Assembly: GCA_028023455.1 (NCBI GenBank)
Contig: JAQFVV010012573.1
Coordinates: 1,298,815-1,362,814, forward strand
Source of the DNA: Epiperipatus broadwayi
Taxonomy: Eukaryota > Onychophora > Udeonychophora > Euonychophora > Peripatidae
Direction of reading: 5' to 3'
DNA length: 64,000 bases
Made by a program: the position numbers and the translations under genes. The number at the start of each line of letters is the position of its first letter. Position 1 is the stretch's first letter. The notes beneath the pieces are model-generated. The model was not told the origin of the DNA and ran no database searches. It saw only the letters and a list, made by a program, of their open reading frames with translations. Shown here piece after piece: positions 10,981 to 21,440 of this stretch.

Positions 10981-13278
10981 AGAATTTTTAAATTTTTTTA
11001 TATTTTTGACCTCATCAATAAAATTTATCATTTTTATGTAATGTTTACTAGTAACCATTGAGAATAATGTTATAACTAAATATTATATAAACATGTATAT
11101 AATACTCAGTCCAGACCGACTAAAATGGCTTTTTACCTCCGAGTTTAAAAAAAACCTAAATATATGTATTTATTGAATAAAATAGGAAATGCAATAATAG
11201 GAGAGTTAGATATACACGTAAAATTAAAAAACAAAAAACAAAACAAAAACATTATAAAGAATGCGAGCAAAGTTTTCAAAAATGAAAAAAAAAGTACCAG
11301 AAGAGAAAATTCTAAAGCTGTTTGAATTGAACAAGAGGAAAAAAGATCCGAATAACATGCTCTTGAATTATGATGAGTTTCTTTACTGATTTTAAAGCGC
11401 TATGTCATTTAGTGCAAAAATAGAATGAAGGTCTCTAGAACTTATGGTTCATGGTTGTGGCCTCATCATATTTGGTAATCGATCTTCTTATGAAGTCTAA
11501 GTAACAAATAATTTGACTATATAAATATAGTGATTTTAAAAAGTTTTCTAATTAAAAAGGGTAACACTTGATTATTCTGGAAAATTATTGTCATTTCTTT
11601 GTACTTTATTATAATTTTTTTGGTTTTACATATTTAAACTAATTTACTTGATTGCAATGTCACAAAAGATAAAGAAAACTTTTTTTTAATTATTATTAAA
11701 ATGAGGAAAGACTAAGCGTGTGTGTTTATGTATATAATGTATATTATGATGAAATATTGTTTTTTATAGAATTGTTAGATGTTATAATCAATTTAATGCT
11801 GTTTAAATATTACAGTTTATAAACATCGCGCTATATAAAATAATTTATTTATTTATATATATATATTTGTAAATATGTGATTTGCACATGTTCAGTGCTG
11901 ATTTGATTTTTAAATCTAGATTAAATTATATTTTTGACTAAACTAATGAGCAATAACGAATTAAATTTTAAAATAAATCAAATGCTACTACGAAAATAAT
12001 TTAAAATTGCAACAATAAATATACAAAGCTTGATACTTTTAAAGTTTTACTTTTATAATTTTAATTTCAAATTACATAAGAACTTTAAAATCACAAATTT
12101 AGCTACAGTTATATATTTTGTTTAAAATAAACCGAGTCTATGACTCATCATCTTTTAGCGTCATTAGAGAACAATAGGTGACAAGGTGTAACCTGCAAAG
12201 AAGGACTTGGAAGATATTATTGAAATTAATCCACTAAAAATTTATATTTGCACCTGAAGTAAATTAACAGAATAAGCTCCTGGCTTGTATTAAAAACCAA
12301 GAACTCATCTAATGCAAAGGTAAAAAAATATTAGACTCTGCATTTCAAAAAGCGTCAGGTAGGATTAGCTCTTTGTTTACATTTTTGCCTGATCTTTTCA
12401 TCTTGGCAAACCAGACTGAAATATAAAAGACCATCACATATTCATTACTACTATTATCTGATTGGCAGAAATTGCTTTCAGGTGCTAGAGTCTGTTAAAT
12501 CACGTGACTTCAGGTATAGCGTCGTTGTAAACTCTACTCTCTACTAAATAAGCATAAGATTGTAACGTAGAATATATGGTAAAAAAAAAAAAGGGAAGTC
12601 CGTGTTATTAGTTACCAAGCCTGAAAAAAAAAAAAAACTTTGTGTAGCATGTTGTGATTAACTTAATATTCACGCTGTACCAATAATTTAGAATTGAAAT
12701 TTAAAAAAAAAAAACAAAAAACGAATAGTTGGTTATCTTAACAATCTCGGGAGCGCTTTCATTTTTTATTCCCTCTCTATAGATTTTTAATCATAAACCG
12801 CAGGATCTTATTTGAATATTTAATTTTAGCTTTAATTTACATAATAATAAATTATTTAGATTTAAACCTAATTTCGGAATTCAAGCTAATTAAAACAATT
12901 CTGATTACCGATAAACAATGACAAAAAAAAAAAAACAACACATAGGTAATGTGGTATTTTAATGTATAAAAATTGTCTCAAAATAGTATAAAAAATATAT
13001 AGATGCATATTTTAACTGAATTTTTTTTTTTTTTTACTGAATAGTTAAATGTATATCGGGACTAAACGCACACACACACAACACATGCATACATAAATAC
13101 CACTGCTTTATATTTTTTCCCACGAATAATATGCACCCCCAAACATATGTATGTGCTTGTGTGACTGCTATTATTTGCATATGCACGAACATATTTATGC
13201 GAGTAACAGACTGCTTGCCATTACGCGTATATAAACAAATGTAAACGTCTCTATGTTCTTGCATGGGTACTTGCTATT

Positions 13279-13282
<4 letters not shown>
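10981..13282. other. Unassigned AT-rich sequence with a less repetitive block
   Basis: No ORF with a recognisable motif. The part at about 12120-12560 is less simple in composition, with mixed-base sequence and no poly-A/T or (AT)n tracts; it could hold a regulatory element or an unrecognised exon. From 13020 the sequence is rich in CA, ATG and CTTGC words leading into the microsatellite. Confidence 0.5.

Positions 13283-13372
<90 letters not shown>
13283..13372. repeat. (AC)n microsatellite, about 45 units
   Basis: Uninterrupted AC dinucleotide repeat. Open frames across it are artefacts. Confidence 0.98.
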
Positions 13373-13375
<3 letters not shown>

Positions 13376-13739
13376 ATTTTTTTCATTCAAAAACACATAG
13401 TTGATGTTAGACTGGCTGCTTGCTGTTATTTGAACTCACAATTTTGTCGGCATAATTGTTTGCAATAACTTGCGTTTATATATATCTGCAAGTGATTTTT
13501 TAGTGAATATAAGAATTTTTTTGTTCCTAAACTATATTGAAATAAAAATGTCTAAGTTTGAGGTACGCAATGATTAGCATATATTTGTATCTGCTTAGTC
13601 ATATATTAACGAATTTTATATATATATGACATTTGTGCCTATGTTGAGTAAGTAACGCAAATGCACAGATGCAAAAATGTATATAGAAAAGCTCTTATTC
13701 TTACTATTGTGAAGAAAAAAATTTCAAATGACATTGGCT

Positions 13740-14120
13740 ATTGATTTGAATACATTTATTCGTACTGAGTATTGACATAGCGAGTTTATACGTGCTAAGA
13801 AAACCGGTTCATAGCTTTATTGAGAAGTTTGCGTAACAATAAGTTTGGCGTCTTCTCCTCATCAAAGCATTGGCGCTTGCTCCCTGCTTGATCGCAAGGC
13901 ACGCGGCTAGCGTAGTGCTAAGAGGGAGGGGGTCTAAAACTTTCTGTATAAGAAAGACCCAAGAACTCTTTCTTTGGATTGAAAACAGAAAAGAAAAGAG
14001 TCGTTCCGTATGGCTTGTTTAGTGATGAAGAAAACTTGAGCCATTTCAATGAAAGCTTTAGAGAAAGCTTCTTAGTCTGTCTACCCCCTTCCTATTTTGC
14101 TCTCTTCTTCCAGTTGTATT
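13740..14120. other. GC-richer non-repetitive island
   Basis: In an AT-rich setting this block has mixed composition, including GGCGCTTGCTCCCTGCTTG and AGGGAGGGGGTC, with no repeat similarity to the rest of the window. I see no protein-coding signature. It may be a conserved non-coding element or an exon of an unrecognised transcript. Confidence 0.35.
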
Positions 14121-14948
14121 TCTTTTCCTGTATTCTTCATATGAAATGAATGCTTTTGAATTTCGCACTTTTAAAATGCTCACATTTAGGTACTATCAAT
14201 TTAAATCAGAATTTTTTGCCTTTCTTTTATCACCAATTGAAAAGATTTGGGCTTACAAATCTTTCTTCTTGCTTATTTCAGTGGCGTCCCCACTTGTCTT
14301 TTTGAAGATATTATAAAAGAAAATAAAACTTTTTCAAAATTTTCGGAGAAATGGAATGTAATTTTGCAATAATAAAGTTTTATTCAGACAAACATTTTTA
14401 TTGAATTAAATTCCAAATTTACTATAGCATATAAATATATATGCAAGTATGTGTGTTTTATTAAAATAGGTAGATGAATATAAAAAAAATAATAGTAGCA
14501 ACGTAAATTACGAATATCTAATGTCATAAAATTTTTTCAAGGTTTTATGAGGCAGCTGTAAAAATTTGACTTAAAGTTGTTCATGAAGCTTTAAATATCA
14601 GATAGTAAATGAATTGGTTGCAATGTCAGACCTCTCATGAATCACGAATACCAATTGTTTAGTTATAGGGACTTATTTTTATGGTTATTAAAACTATTTT
14701 TTCAGTATAAAGTAGATTATATAATAAATTATAAAAAATTAAAATAATTTTCAAAAATTAAAGCTAAAAATAACCACGGTTCATCCCCCTCATTAGTAGA
14801 GAAAACACACCTCATATTACAAAAGGCGCTTTTTATTTTTTCAGGTAGCGCATTTACATTCATTTGAACATTCTAAATTAATTGGGGCAATTATAGTCCA
14901 GTTAAAAATAATTAAATACTTATTTTCTGCACAGAGTTAGATGGATAA

Positions 14949-15045
14949 TTTGGTTCACCATTTCAAAACTCATTCATACAAGATTTAAATCCTAGTTCAT
15001 AGAAATGACAAGTCAGTGCACTTAGCTACTGTACCATAAAGACCT
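14949..15045 (-). repeat. Decayed tRNA-derived SINE-like sequence
   Basis: On the minus strand TGGTACAGTAGCTAAG resembles a pol III A box. About 40 bases on, AGGATTTAAATCTT resembles a decayed B box. The spacing is tRNA-like, but the sequence is too diverged to assign a parent tRNA. Confidence 0.35.
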
Positions 15046-15828
15046 TTTTTAAAAAAGTTTCCTATAAAATATAAGAAAAAAATTTTTTTTAGCTTTCAAA
15101 TGCATTCTCATCTTCATTTCTTTTTGTTCACTTTATCATTATCCTTTTTATTTAACTTGAATACCTTCTTTTAAACAGATCAAATCACAGGAAGATGCCT
15201 GGATAACTTACCAATAACAATAAATTCTCAAGTTTTTACATTTTAAAATAATCATCATTAATCCCATTGCTTTTCTTTCACCATATAAAGAACTTTGATT
15301 ACTCTTATATTTATGATGGCTATATTAATCTTTTCTAAGTCCATTTTGGACATGACCTCAAGTAGCACTGCTGTATTATTTCCATTTGTTCTAGAGAGAT
15401 ATTATTTTGTTTTAGCTCCATTAACATTAGGCATGATGTATTACTTAGCTATTTATTTATTTGGAGGTGACATTGGTAGTTACTTGCACTTTAAATCACT
15501 TATGTGCAATCATTAACATTATTTTACTATATATACATTCATTTGATGCTAGAAAACAGAATTAATATAATATTAATGTATTAATTAAAAAAATCTGATG
15601 AGGTCAGTATTTCCCAATAGCTTATACAGTTTGAAATAATTAAGTCCAGCCCCCATTTGCTTGATGAATATAGTTCTTTGTCATGTGCTTTTATATGCAT
15701 TTGTGAGAGATAACTACAGAAAGAATTTTAGGAGAAAAAAATAATTTTTTGTATAGTTTTGATTCTTGATTATATTTACATAATAATTGTATAATAATTA
15801 TTAAAAAATGAAAGCATACATGATTACA

Positions 15829-15862
<34 letters not shown>
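15046..15862. other. Unassigned stretch ending in (AT)n
   Basis: A 73-codon plus-strand frame at 15295-15516 is hydrophobic but matches nothing I know; I treat it as chance. An (AT)n tract runs at about 15833-15864. Confidence 0.4.
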
Positions 15863-15868
<6 letters not shown>

Positions 15869-16062
15869 AACCATTATACAATTACAAATATCCAGTAACG
15901 CCTTTTGTTTAAAGATCTATATCTCAATAATAGCAAACCAGGTTTGCTATTATTGAGATATAGATCTTTAAACAGAGGGCATTACTGGATATTTGTATTG
16001 AGATATAGATCTTTAAACAGAGGGCATTACTGGATATTTGTAATTGTATAATGGTTTGTATA
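15863..16062. mobile_element. Palindromic MITE with a 45-bp internal duplication
   Basis: 77-base arms meet around a single A at 15940 (AGCAAACC/GGTTTGCT), giving a 155-base near-palindrome. The right arm has a 45-base segment present twice in tandem (15953-15997 and 15998-16042), which accounts exactly for the 200-base total. The outer ends read TATACAAACC and GGTTTGTATA next to TA-rich flanks, compatible with a TA target as used by Tc1/mariner-type MITEs. No coding capacity. Confidence 0.75.
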
Positions 16063-17084
16063 TTTTCTATAATTATTTCAGTATATATAAACCAGGTCCC
16101 CTGAATATGTGTTGTTTAACTGGGTTTAAATATTTTTTAAAATAACTTTTGGAATCTAAACTTTAATATATTTTAACATTGATACTTACAGGAACAAACT
16201 GGTCCTTCAGACAGAGGAATAGAATACCTTTAATAGATTAATCATCAATGGTACCTAAGGCTAGATTGAAGCTATACAAAGCATAGCCTATGATCATGTT
16301 TTCAGGCCACATCATTCCTCAAGTGCTAGAACAAACCCCTGCCATCCAAAGCATTTTATTTATTTTGAGGATCAGACTCAGGTGCCAGCCTACCATATGT
16401 TTTATAATCAGCATGCTTCAGAGGACAGGCCCACAATCCAGTGCTTGAAATATCCCAACAAGCTCATATTCTTAACCAGGGTCCAGAACATTTATTTAAC
16501 ACATATAACATTTATCTCTTTAAAAAATGGTGATACAGTAACAAGAGAGAGAGAGAGAGAAAATAGACCAAATAACAATTAAGCAATATTATTATTTATT
16601 TACACATACGTATACTTATAATATAACAATAAATTTTTAATATAAGAAAATATAAATGATGACTTTAGGCTATAGTTATAATGGTCCTTCATTAAAGTTC
16701 ATTTAATTTAAAATCAAATATCTGTTTAGTTATTTAAAATATCCTTATCTAGGTTTCATTTTTGTATATTTTCTAACCGGTTGGCTTATTGATTCCATTG
16801 ATGGTTCCAGGGCTCGTTTTTATTTCCTTGGTTCAACAATGAGTGTGAGAGAGTTTGTGGCAGTGTCTATTTCACCATTTTGGAATCAGTTTTGAGTGAG
16901 GGTTAAGGTGGGACAGTTGAATTGCAGAGATCTTTTGGAGCCTGAAGCCCAGTTGAACCCTCCTGACTGCATCAGTAATTAAATGGCTTACTACTGCATT
17001 TACAGATCCTGAATATCTGGATCTCTGGTTGTTTGGAATCTCAATGAAAGACTCTGATTCTGCATTCTGTCCAAATTGAATAAT
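16063..17084. other. Unassigned sequence
   Basis: Mixed composition with a short (GA)n run near 16542-16560. No recognisable ORF or element. Confidence 0.4.
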
Positions 17085-17099
17085 AATAATCTGAACTGA

Positions 17100-17280
17100 A
17101 TCAATAATGGAATGAAGACTGGACTGATTTACAGATTGAAGACCAGACTAATTCTATCACAAAATTCAGACCAGACTAATTCAATCACAAACTAAATTCA
17201 AACTGAATTACAGATTGAAGGCCAGACTAATTCAATCACAAACTGAACCTGAACTGAATTACAGATTGAAGACCAGACTT
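17100..17280. repeat. Minisatellite, ~50-bp unit, about three copies
   Basis: CAGATTGAAGRCCAGACT, AATTCAATCACAAACT and CTGAATTA recur in order about three times, with diverged or partial copies on the left side. Confidence 0.75.
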
Positions 17281-17870
17281 TAAACATGTTTCTGTGTTCA
17301 TTTCTTGATTGTAAAAGTCACTTGCATGTAAATAACTAAAGATTTATATCGATTTCAAGAGTTCAATGTATCTATGCAAATTATTAATTTCTAGAGCCCA
17401 TGTGGATCTCATGCAATCAAGAGTAGATTCCATTATGATGTTAGGAGACAAATTTCAAAAAGTATCTATGTAGGATAAACCAAGAATTTCTGGTAATTAG
17501 AAATTATAACGTTTTAGTATTTGGAAATTCTGACTTTTAATAACATTCATAGTTTAGAAATTATAAACATTTAATATTTAGAGTGCGGTCACTGCCATTT
17601 TGAATTCTATCAATTTTACGTTTATTGAACATGTGTCTTTTTAATTAATATTTTTTTTTAATTTTTTGCTTTCTTTTTTTTGTTTTGTTTAAGTACTCTA
17701 AATACATATGCTTTATTTCATATGGGCATACCTTTTGATTGTCATGAGTAGATGGTTTAATAAACTAGTAAACTTCAATTTGATTTTTTTAAAGGTTGAT
17801 GTAAATTTAGATAACAAATGTGAATTTAAAATGTTTGTGCACCTTTTTTGTCACTTATTCCATAAGTATA
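17281..17870. repeat. AT-rich ~560-bp dispersed repeat, copy L
   Basis: Closely similar, in the same orientation, to 25258-25835: TTTAAACATGTTTCTGTG, CAAGAGTAGATTCCATTA, GCGGTCACTGCC and TATGCTTTATTTYATATGGG are all shared in order. A shorter third copy lies at about 26000-26345. The L1/Tx1-like LINE lies between copies L and R. Confidence 0.75.
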
Positions 17871-18188
17871 AACACTAACCTTTTCACCATCAGTAGGTAT
17901 CTTTAGCATCTTCATTTCAACAAAAATTTTATTAACAATAAATAGTGATTACATACTAATAAAGTATAGATAAATGAATAAATTGTACAATAATATGATT
18001 GTATAATGTTCTATTTGTCATCTGGCTAGATTTTGTTATGAGAGTACAATTGTTATACTCTTATGTGGTTAGGTATAGTGATGAGATTCTAAGAACTTGT
18101 TTAATGGAATAAGCATTGTTTATATAAACATGAATATTTTCTTTTAGAATTTCCTATTCTATAATGCTGGGTAGGTGGGAGTTGATAA

Positions 18189-18895
18189 TCAGGAAAAGGA
18201 AAGAGCAGTTAAAGACCAGGTGTCATCAAAGACTTTACTGGAGGCCAGGAGCTGGTCATGTTTCTTGATTTTTTTGAGCGTTTGATAAAACAATGGTATG
18301 ATTTGTGGTGGGGGTAATTCCATGAGAGTTTTGCATCTCACTATCCATATGGAATAAAGGACAAAGGTAGAAAACCTTATTATTGAAAAAAACCCATTAT
18401 GAATGACATTTTCAAGTGAGAAAATCATATCAGGTCTTATATTGGAATTGATTATAATTATATCTTTCAGTGTTTTAAGTCTTGGGTACCGGTGTATAAT
18501 ATGGTCTATGGTTTCATCTTCATGAGCACACAGACCACATATAGGGTCAATGCTGGTAAAACCTCTTTGGTGATAAAGGAATCAATTCGTGGGAAGCGCA
18601 TTAAGATTTATTTTAATGATGAAGTCAAGGAATTTGGGTTCCAGACTCCATCTTTTGAAGTGTGAAATGAGTCTTTGGTTGGTTACTTTTAGGATGGTTT
18701 TAATGGGTTGTTGATTATAGTTGATTATATTGTATGCTTCCCATAAGGTGATTTTTTTGTTAAGGTTAAAGGGCATTATTGGGTTATAAAGTTGTAGGTG
18801 GTCTATTAGGGAGGCTATCCATGAACTGACAGAGGGCAGAGGACGATCTGTCGGTGTAATTTTTTTAATAATGTTGGAGTATCCACAGGAGAGGA
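18189..18895 (-). pseudogene. LINE ORF2, C-terminal region in broken frames
   Basis: The C-terminal part of ORF2 survives in shifted pieces. LSCGYSNIIKKITPTDRPL and MPFNLNKKITLWEAYN fall in one register (to 18582). CGLCAHEDETIDHIIHR falls in another near 18480-18550, and FVLYSIWIVRCKT lies in the open frame 18189-18428. The C-x2-C...H pattern is the usual C-terminal zinc-knuckle-like motif of LINE ORF2, but the expected last Cys is Tyr. A related C-terminus occurs at 46909-47169. Confidence 0.65.
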
Positions 18896-21094
18896 TCAGA
18901 TTATGTAGAGTGTTGTGGGTTTTCTGTAAAATGATTGCTTGTATTGAGTGGAATGACAGTCCATTGAACCTGCATGGTCGTTAGATGCCTCGTAAGCTAA
19001 TAGCAACTGTCCTTCCTCTCCAGAGAAGTTTGGTACATAATCGGTTGATTTTATTTTGAAACTGTTTTTTACGAATGGAAGATAATATGAGATTTTTGGC
19101 ATTATGATCATGTTGAGGAGGCCAACCTTTCCATATAATGAGAGGTATACTCTAGAGAGTGACGTGGTGATGGCTTCAGTTGAATGGAGGATTGCATCTT
19201 GAATCTCTCTTGCCATTGCAGTTGGTGTCTTGAAGATTGGGAAACCTAGGTATCTTTGGGGTTTTGCAGAAAAGGGAGAGTTAATTTGTTTACCAGACAT
19301 AATCTTCCAGATGGAAGATTTGTTAAAGTTTATTTGTAGGCCAAGTTTCACTGTATTTCTGTTTAAGATGTTCATGAGATAGGGAAGGTATTTAATGGTG
19401 GTAAGAACAACCATGATGTCATCTATATATGCAAATACATTGAAGTTTTTATTGAGAGAGGGAAGGAAAATTCCAGGGAGGTTTTTTTCTATATCCATCA
19501 GAAGAGGGTTGATGTATGCTGTGAAGAAAAGGGCACTGAGTGGAGATCCTTGAGGGATCAATTTGTATGGCTTGAAGCCTGGTGTGATCTTGCCATCAAG
19601 AGAGAGAAAAATCTCTCTGTTGTTAAGCAGATTGCTGATCATCTGAACAATCCTGGCTGGAATGTCGCATTCCAACAGAATATCCAGGAGGATATTTATC
19701 TGGACTGAATCAAATGCTGCCACAACATCCAGCTGGACAGCAATAGGTTTTGATTTACGATGTTCTCTGATGTAATTGAATAGTGCAGTTACATTGGACA
19801 TAGCATGCGAGATTGATGATCCCTTTTTTCCATATTGGTTTGACAAGATATGGCTAAGGATTTGAGTTTGGATTTGATCTTTAATGACTGACTCAATTAT
19901 CTTGATAAGCAATGGGGTCATGGAAATTGGCCGGATATTGTTAATGTCGTTTAGTGGTTTTGCTTTTTTAATAAAAGGCACGAGTACCACTGGGTAAAGA
20001 TCTGTTATGTTTATGTTGCCGAAGGCTAGGTGATCAATCATTTTTTTAATAATTGGCACAGTGAATTGACTGAGGTGTTTGAGAAGGAAATTTGGGATGC
20101 CATGAAGGCCAGGATGAATGCCATCAGGGAAAGATGTTATCTTCTTTTTGATTTGGATTTCTGTGATGCCATGTTTTCCGGGGTCACCAGCATCCAACCA
20201 GCTGTTTATAGGAGCTCCATCTTTTTGCATTAATTGGCAGAATTGTTTGCTGATGTGCTGCATCATTGGAAAGCCAACGAGATTGGTTCCATTAAAATTA
20301 ATGGATAAGGGAGTGATTTGTTTTCTATTGTACCCCAGTGCCCATCTAAGGTAGTCTCTCGTCCAGCAGTGTTGTTGTGCTAAGAAACATTTGGCTCTTC
20401 TGATGGATATATATTCTGCAAGGGACTTTTGCTTGATTTTGTAGAGATTTTTAAGGAAGATGATTTTTTCTGTATTTGTGAAATTTTGCTGTAAAGCTTG
20501 AAGTTGTATATTAATGTCTGTTAGATCATTTAGAAGGCCATTAGGTCCTTTGATTTTCCTGGCATGGTGATTTAATATGAATTGTAGTATTCCGATGAAG
20601 GAAAACCAGCCCTCCTCAGCAGGAAGGGAAAGGATGTTTATTTTCTGGAAAAGGATGTATGCCTCAGATACTATCGCTTCGGTCATATTTGATTGGGTGA
20701 TCATGCACATGGTTTTACCAGGTCCATCAATAGGTGCAGGGATTGAAATAGGTGTAAGTTGTAAGATTAGAGCCATATGATCAGAGAAAGCAATAGGGCC
20801 CAAGGCTGCATCAAGGTTGAAATGGAGGTCTGGGGTGTAGTAAACCAAATCAATCAGGGACTTTTTAGTTTTAGTATAGAAAGAGTGGGCTTTGGGAGGG
20901 AAGAAGCCCTCTCCACACATTAATCTATGATTTATTAGATGCAAGAATCTCTTGTTGAAGTCATTGTATGTGGTGTTAAAGTCTCCCAGAAGAATAGTAG
21001 GGGAGGCTCTGTTAGCATTGATGGCATTTAGGATGTGGATTATTTTTAGATATTGAGAGGTGTCTTTGGCTGTATCATGATTGGATAACCCCAA
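18896..21094 (-). CDS. LINE ORF2, endonuclease C-terminus and reverse transcriptase
   Basis: 732 codons open from 21094; the first codon there is TTG, so this is a continuation and not a true start. Endonuclease residues: ILLGDFN (35-40), SLIDLVYY (79-86), FSDHMAL (103-109). Reverse transcriptase: NIRPISMTPLL (386-396), QYGKKGSSIS (420-429), VQLDVVAAFDSV (453-464, first Asp), IPQGSPLSALFF (513-524), FAYIDDIMVV (554-563, DD catalytic pair in a YIDD context), LGLQINFNKS and YLGFP. The last ~35 residues are out of frame relative to the following part, indicating another indel near 18980. The product would nick target DNA and copy the LINE RNA onto it. Confidence 0.88.
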   Translation of the reverse strand: MGLSNHDTAKDTSQYLKIIHILNAINANRASPTILLGDFNTTYNDFNKRFLHLINHRLMCGEGFFPPKAHSFYTKTKKSLIDLVYYTPDLHFNLDAALGPIAFSDHMALILQLTPISIPAPIDGPGKTMCMITQSNMTEAIVSEAYILFQKINILSLPAEEGWFSFIGILQFILNHHARKIKGPNGLLNDLTDINIQLQALQQNFTNTEKIIFLKNLYKIKQKSLAEYISIRRAKCFLAQQHCWTRDYLRWALGYNRKQITPLSINFNGTNLVGFPMMQHISKQFCQLMQKDGAPINSWLDAGDPGKHGITEIQIKKKITSFPDGIHPGLHGIPNFLLKHLSQFTVPIIKKMIDHLAFGNINITDLYPVVLVPFIKKAKPLNDINNIRPISMTPLLIKIIESVIKDQIQTQILSHILSNQYGKKGSSISHAMSNVTALFNYIREHRKSKPIAVQLDVVAAFDSVQINILLDILLECDIPARIVQMISNLLNNREIFLSLDGKITPGFKPYKLIPQGSPLSALFFTAYINPLLMDIEKNLPGIFLPSLNKNFNVFAYIDDIMVVLTTIKYLPYLMNILNRNTVKLGLQINFNKSSIWKIMSGKQINSPFSAKPQRYLGFPIFKTPTAMAREIQDAILHSTEAITTSLSRVYLSLYGKVGLLNMIIMPKISYYLPFVKNSFKIKSTDYVPNFSGEEGQLLLAYEASNDHAGSMDCHSTQYKQSFYRKPTTLYII

Positions 21095-21203
21095 TAGTCT
21101 ATTTCTATGATAATAATATTGGCATCTAGGAATAAAATGCTAAAACTGTTTGGTGGTGTTGACTTGCTGAGAAGAATACCGACTCCACCTGAAGCAGAAT
21201 GGC

Positions 21204-21434
21204 CTATGGAAAATCTAGTAAATCCAAGAGTTGAGCAGAATGGCCTATGGAAAATCTAGTAAATCCAAGAGTTGAGAGAAGAGATATTATTTTATGATCG
21301 GTCTTATGGTGATATTTAGTTTCACCCATAAGAAGTATATGAGGGGAGCAGAGCGAGAGCCAGTTTTTAATAGCTAGAACTCTATCAATTGAGTTGATGC
21401 CACGAATGTTAATGCCAGCAATTTTGCAGAACAT
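21204..21434 (-). pseudogene. LINE ORF2, endonuclease N-terminus (truncated by 41-bp duplication)
   Basis: The ORF2 start. It begins FCKIAGINIRGI, the usual N-terminal Asn-containing strand of an apurinic-type endonuclease, and continues to ILLMGETKYH with the catalytic Glu. The frame is then broken by a 41-base tandem duplication (21194-21234 and 21235-21275). 41 is not a multiple of three, so translation shifts and stops. Past the duplication the endonuclease resumes in another register as HSASGGVGILLSKS, down to about 21100. Confidence 0.8.
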
Positions 21435-21440
21435 GATAGA

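Noticed and set aside
13195-13468. Poly-Cys/Val and poly-Thr/His frames
   Set aside because: Translations of the (AC)n microsatellite.
15295-15516. 73-codon hydrophobic ORF as a membrane protein
   Set aside because: No recognisable family, AT-rich composition, and no neighbouring exon or repeat support.
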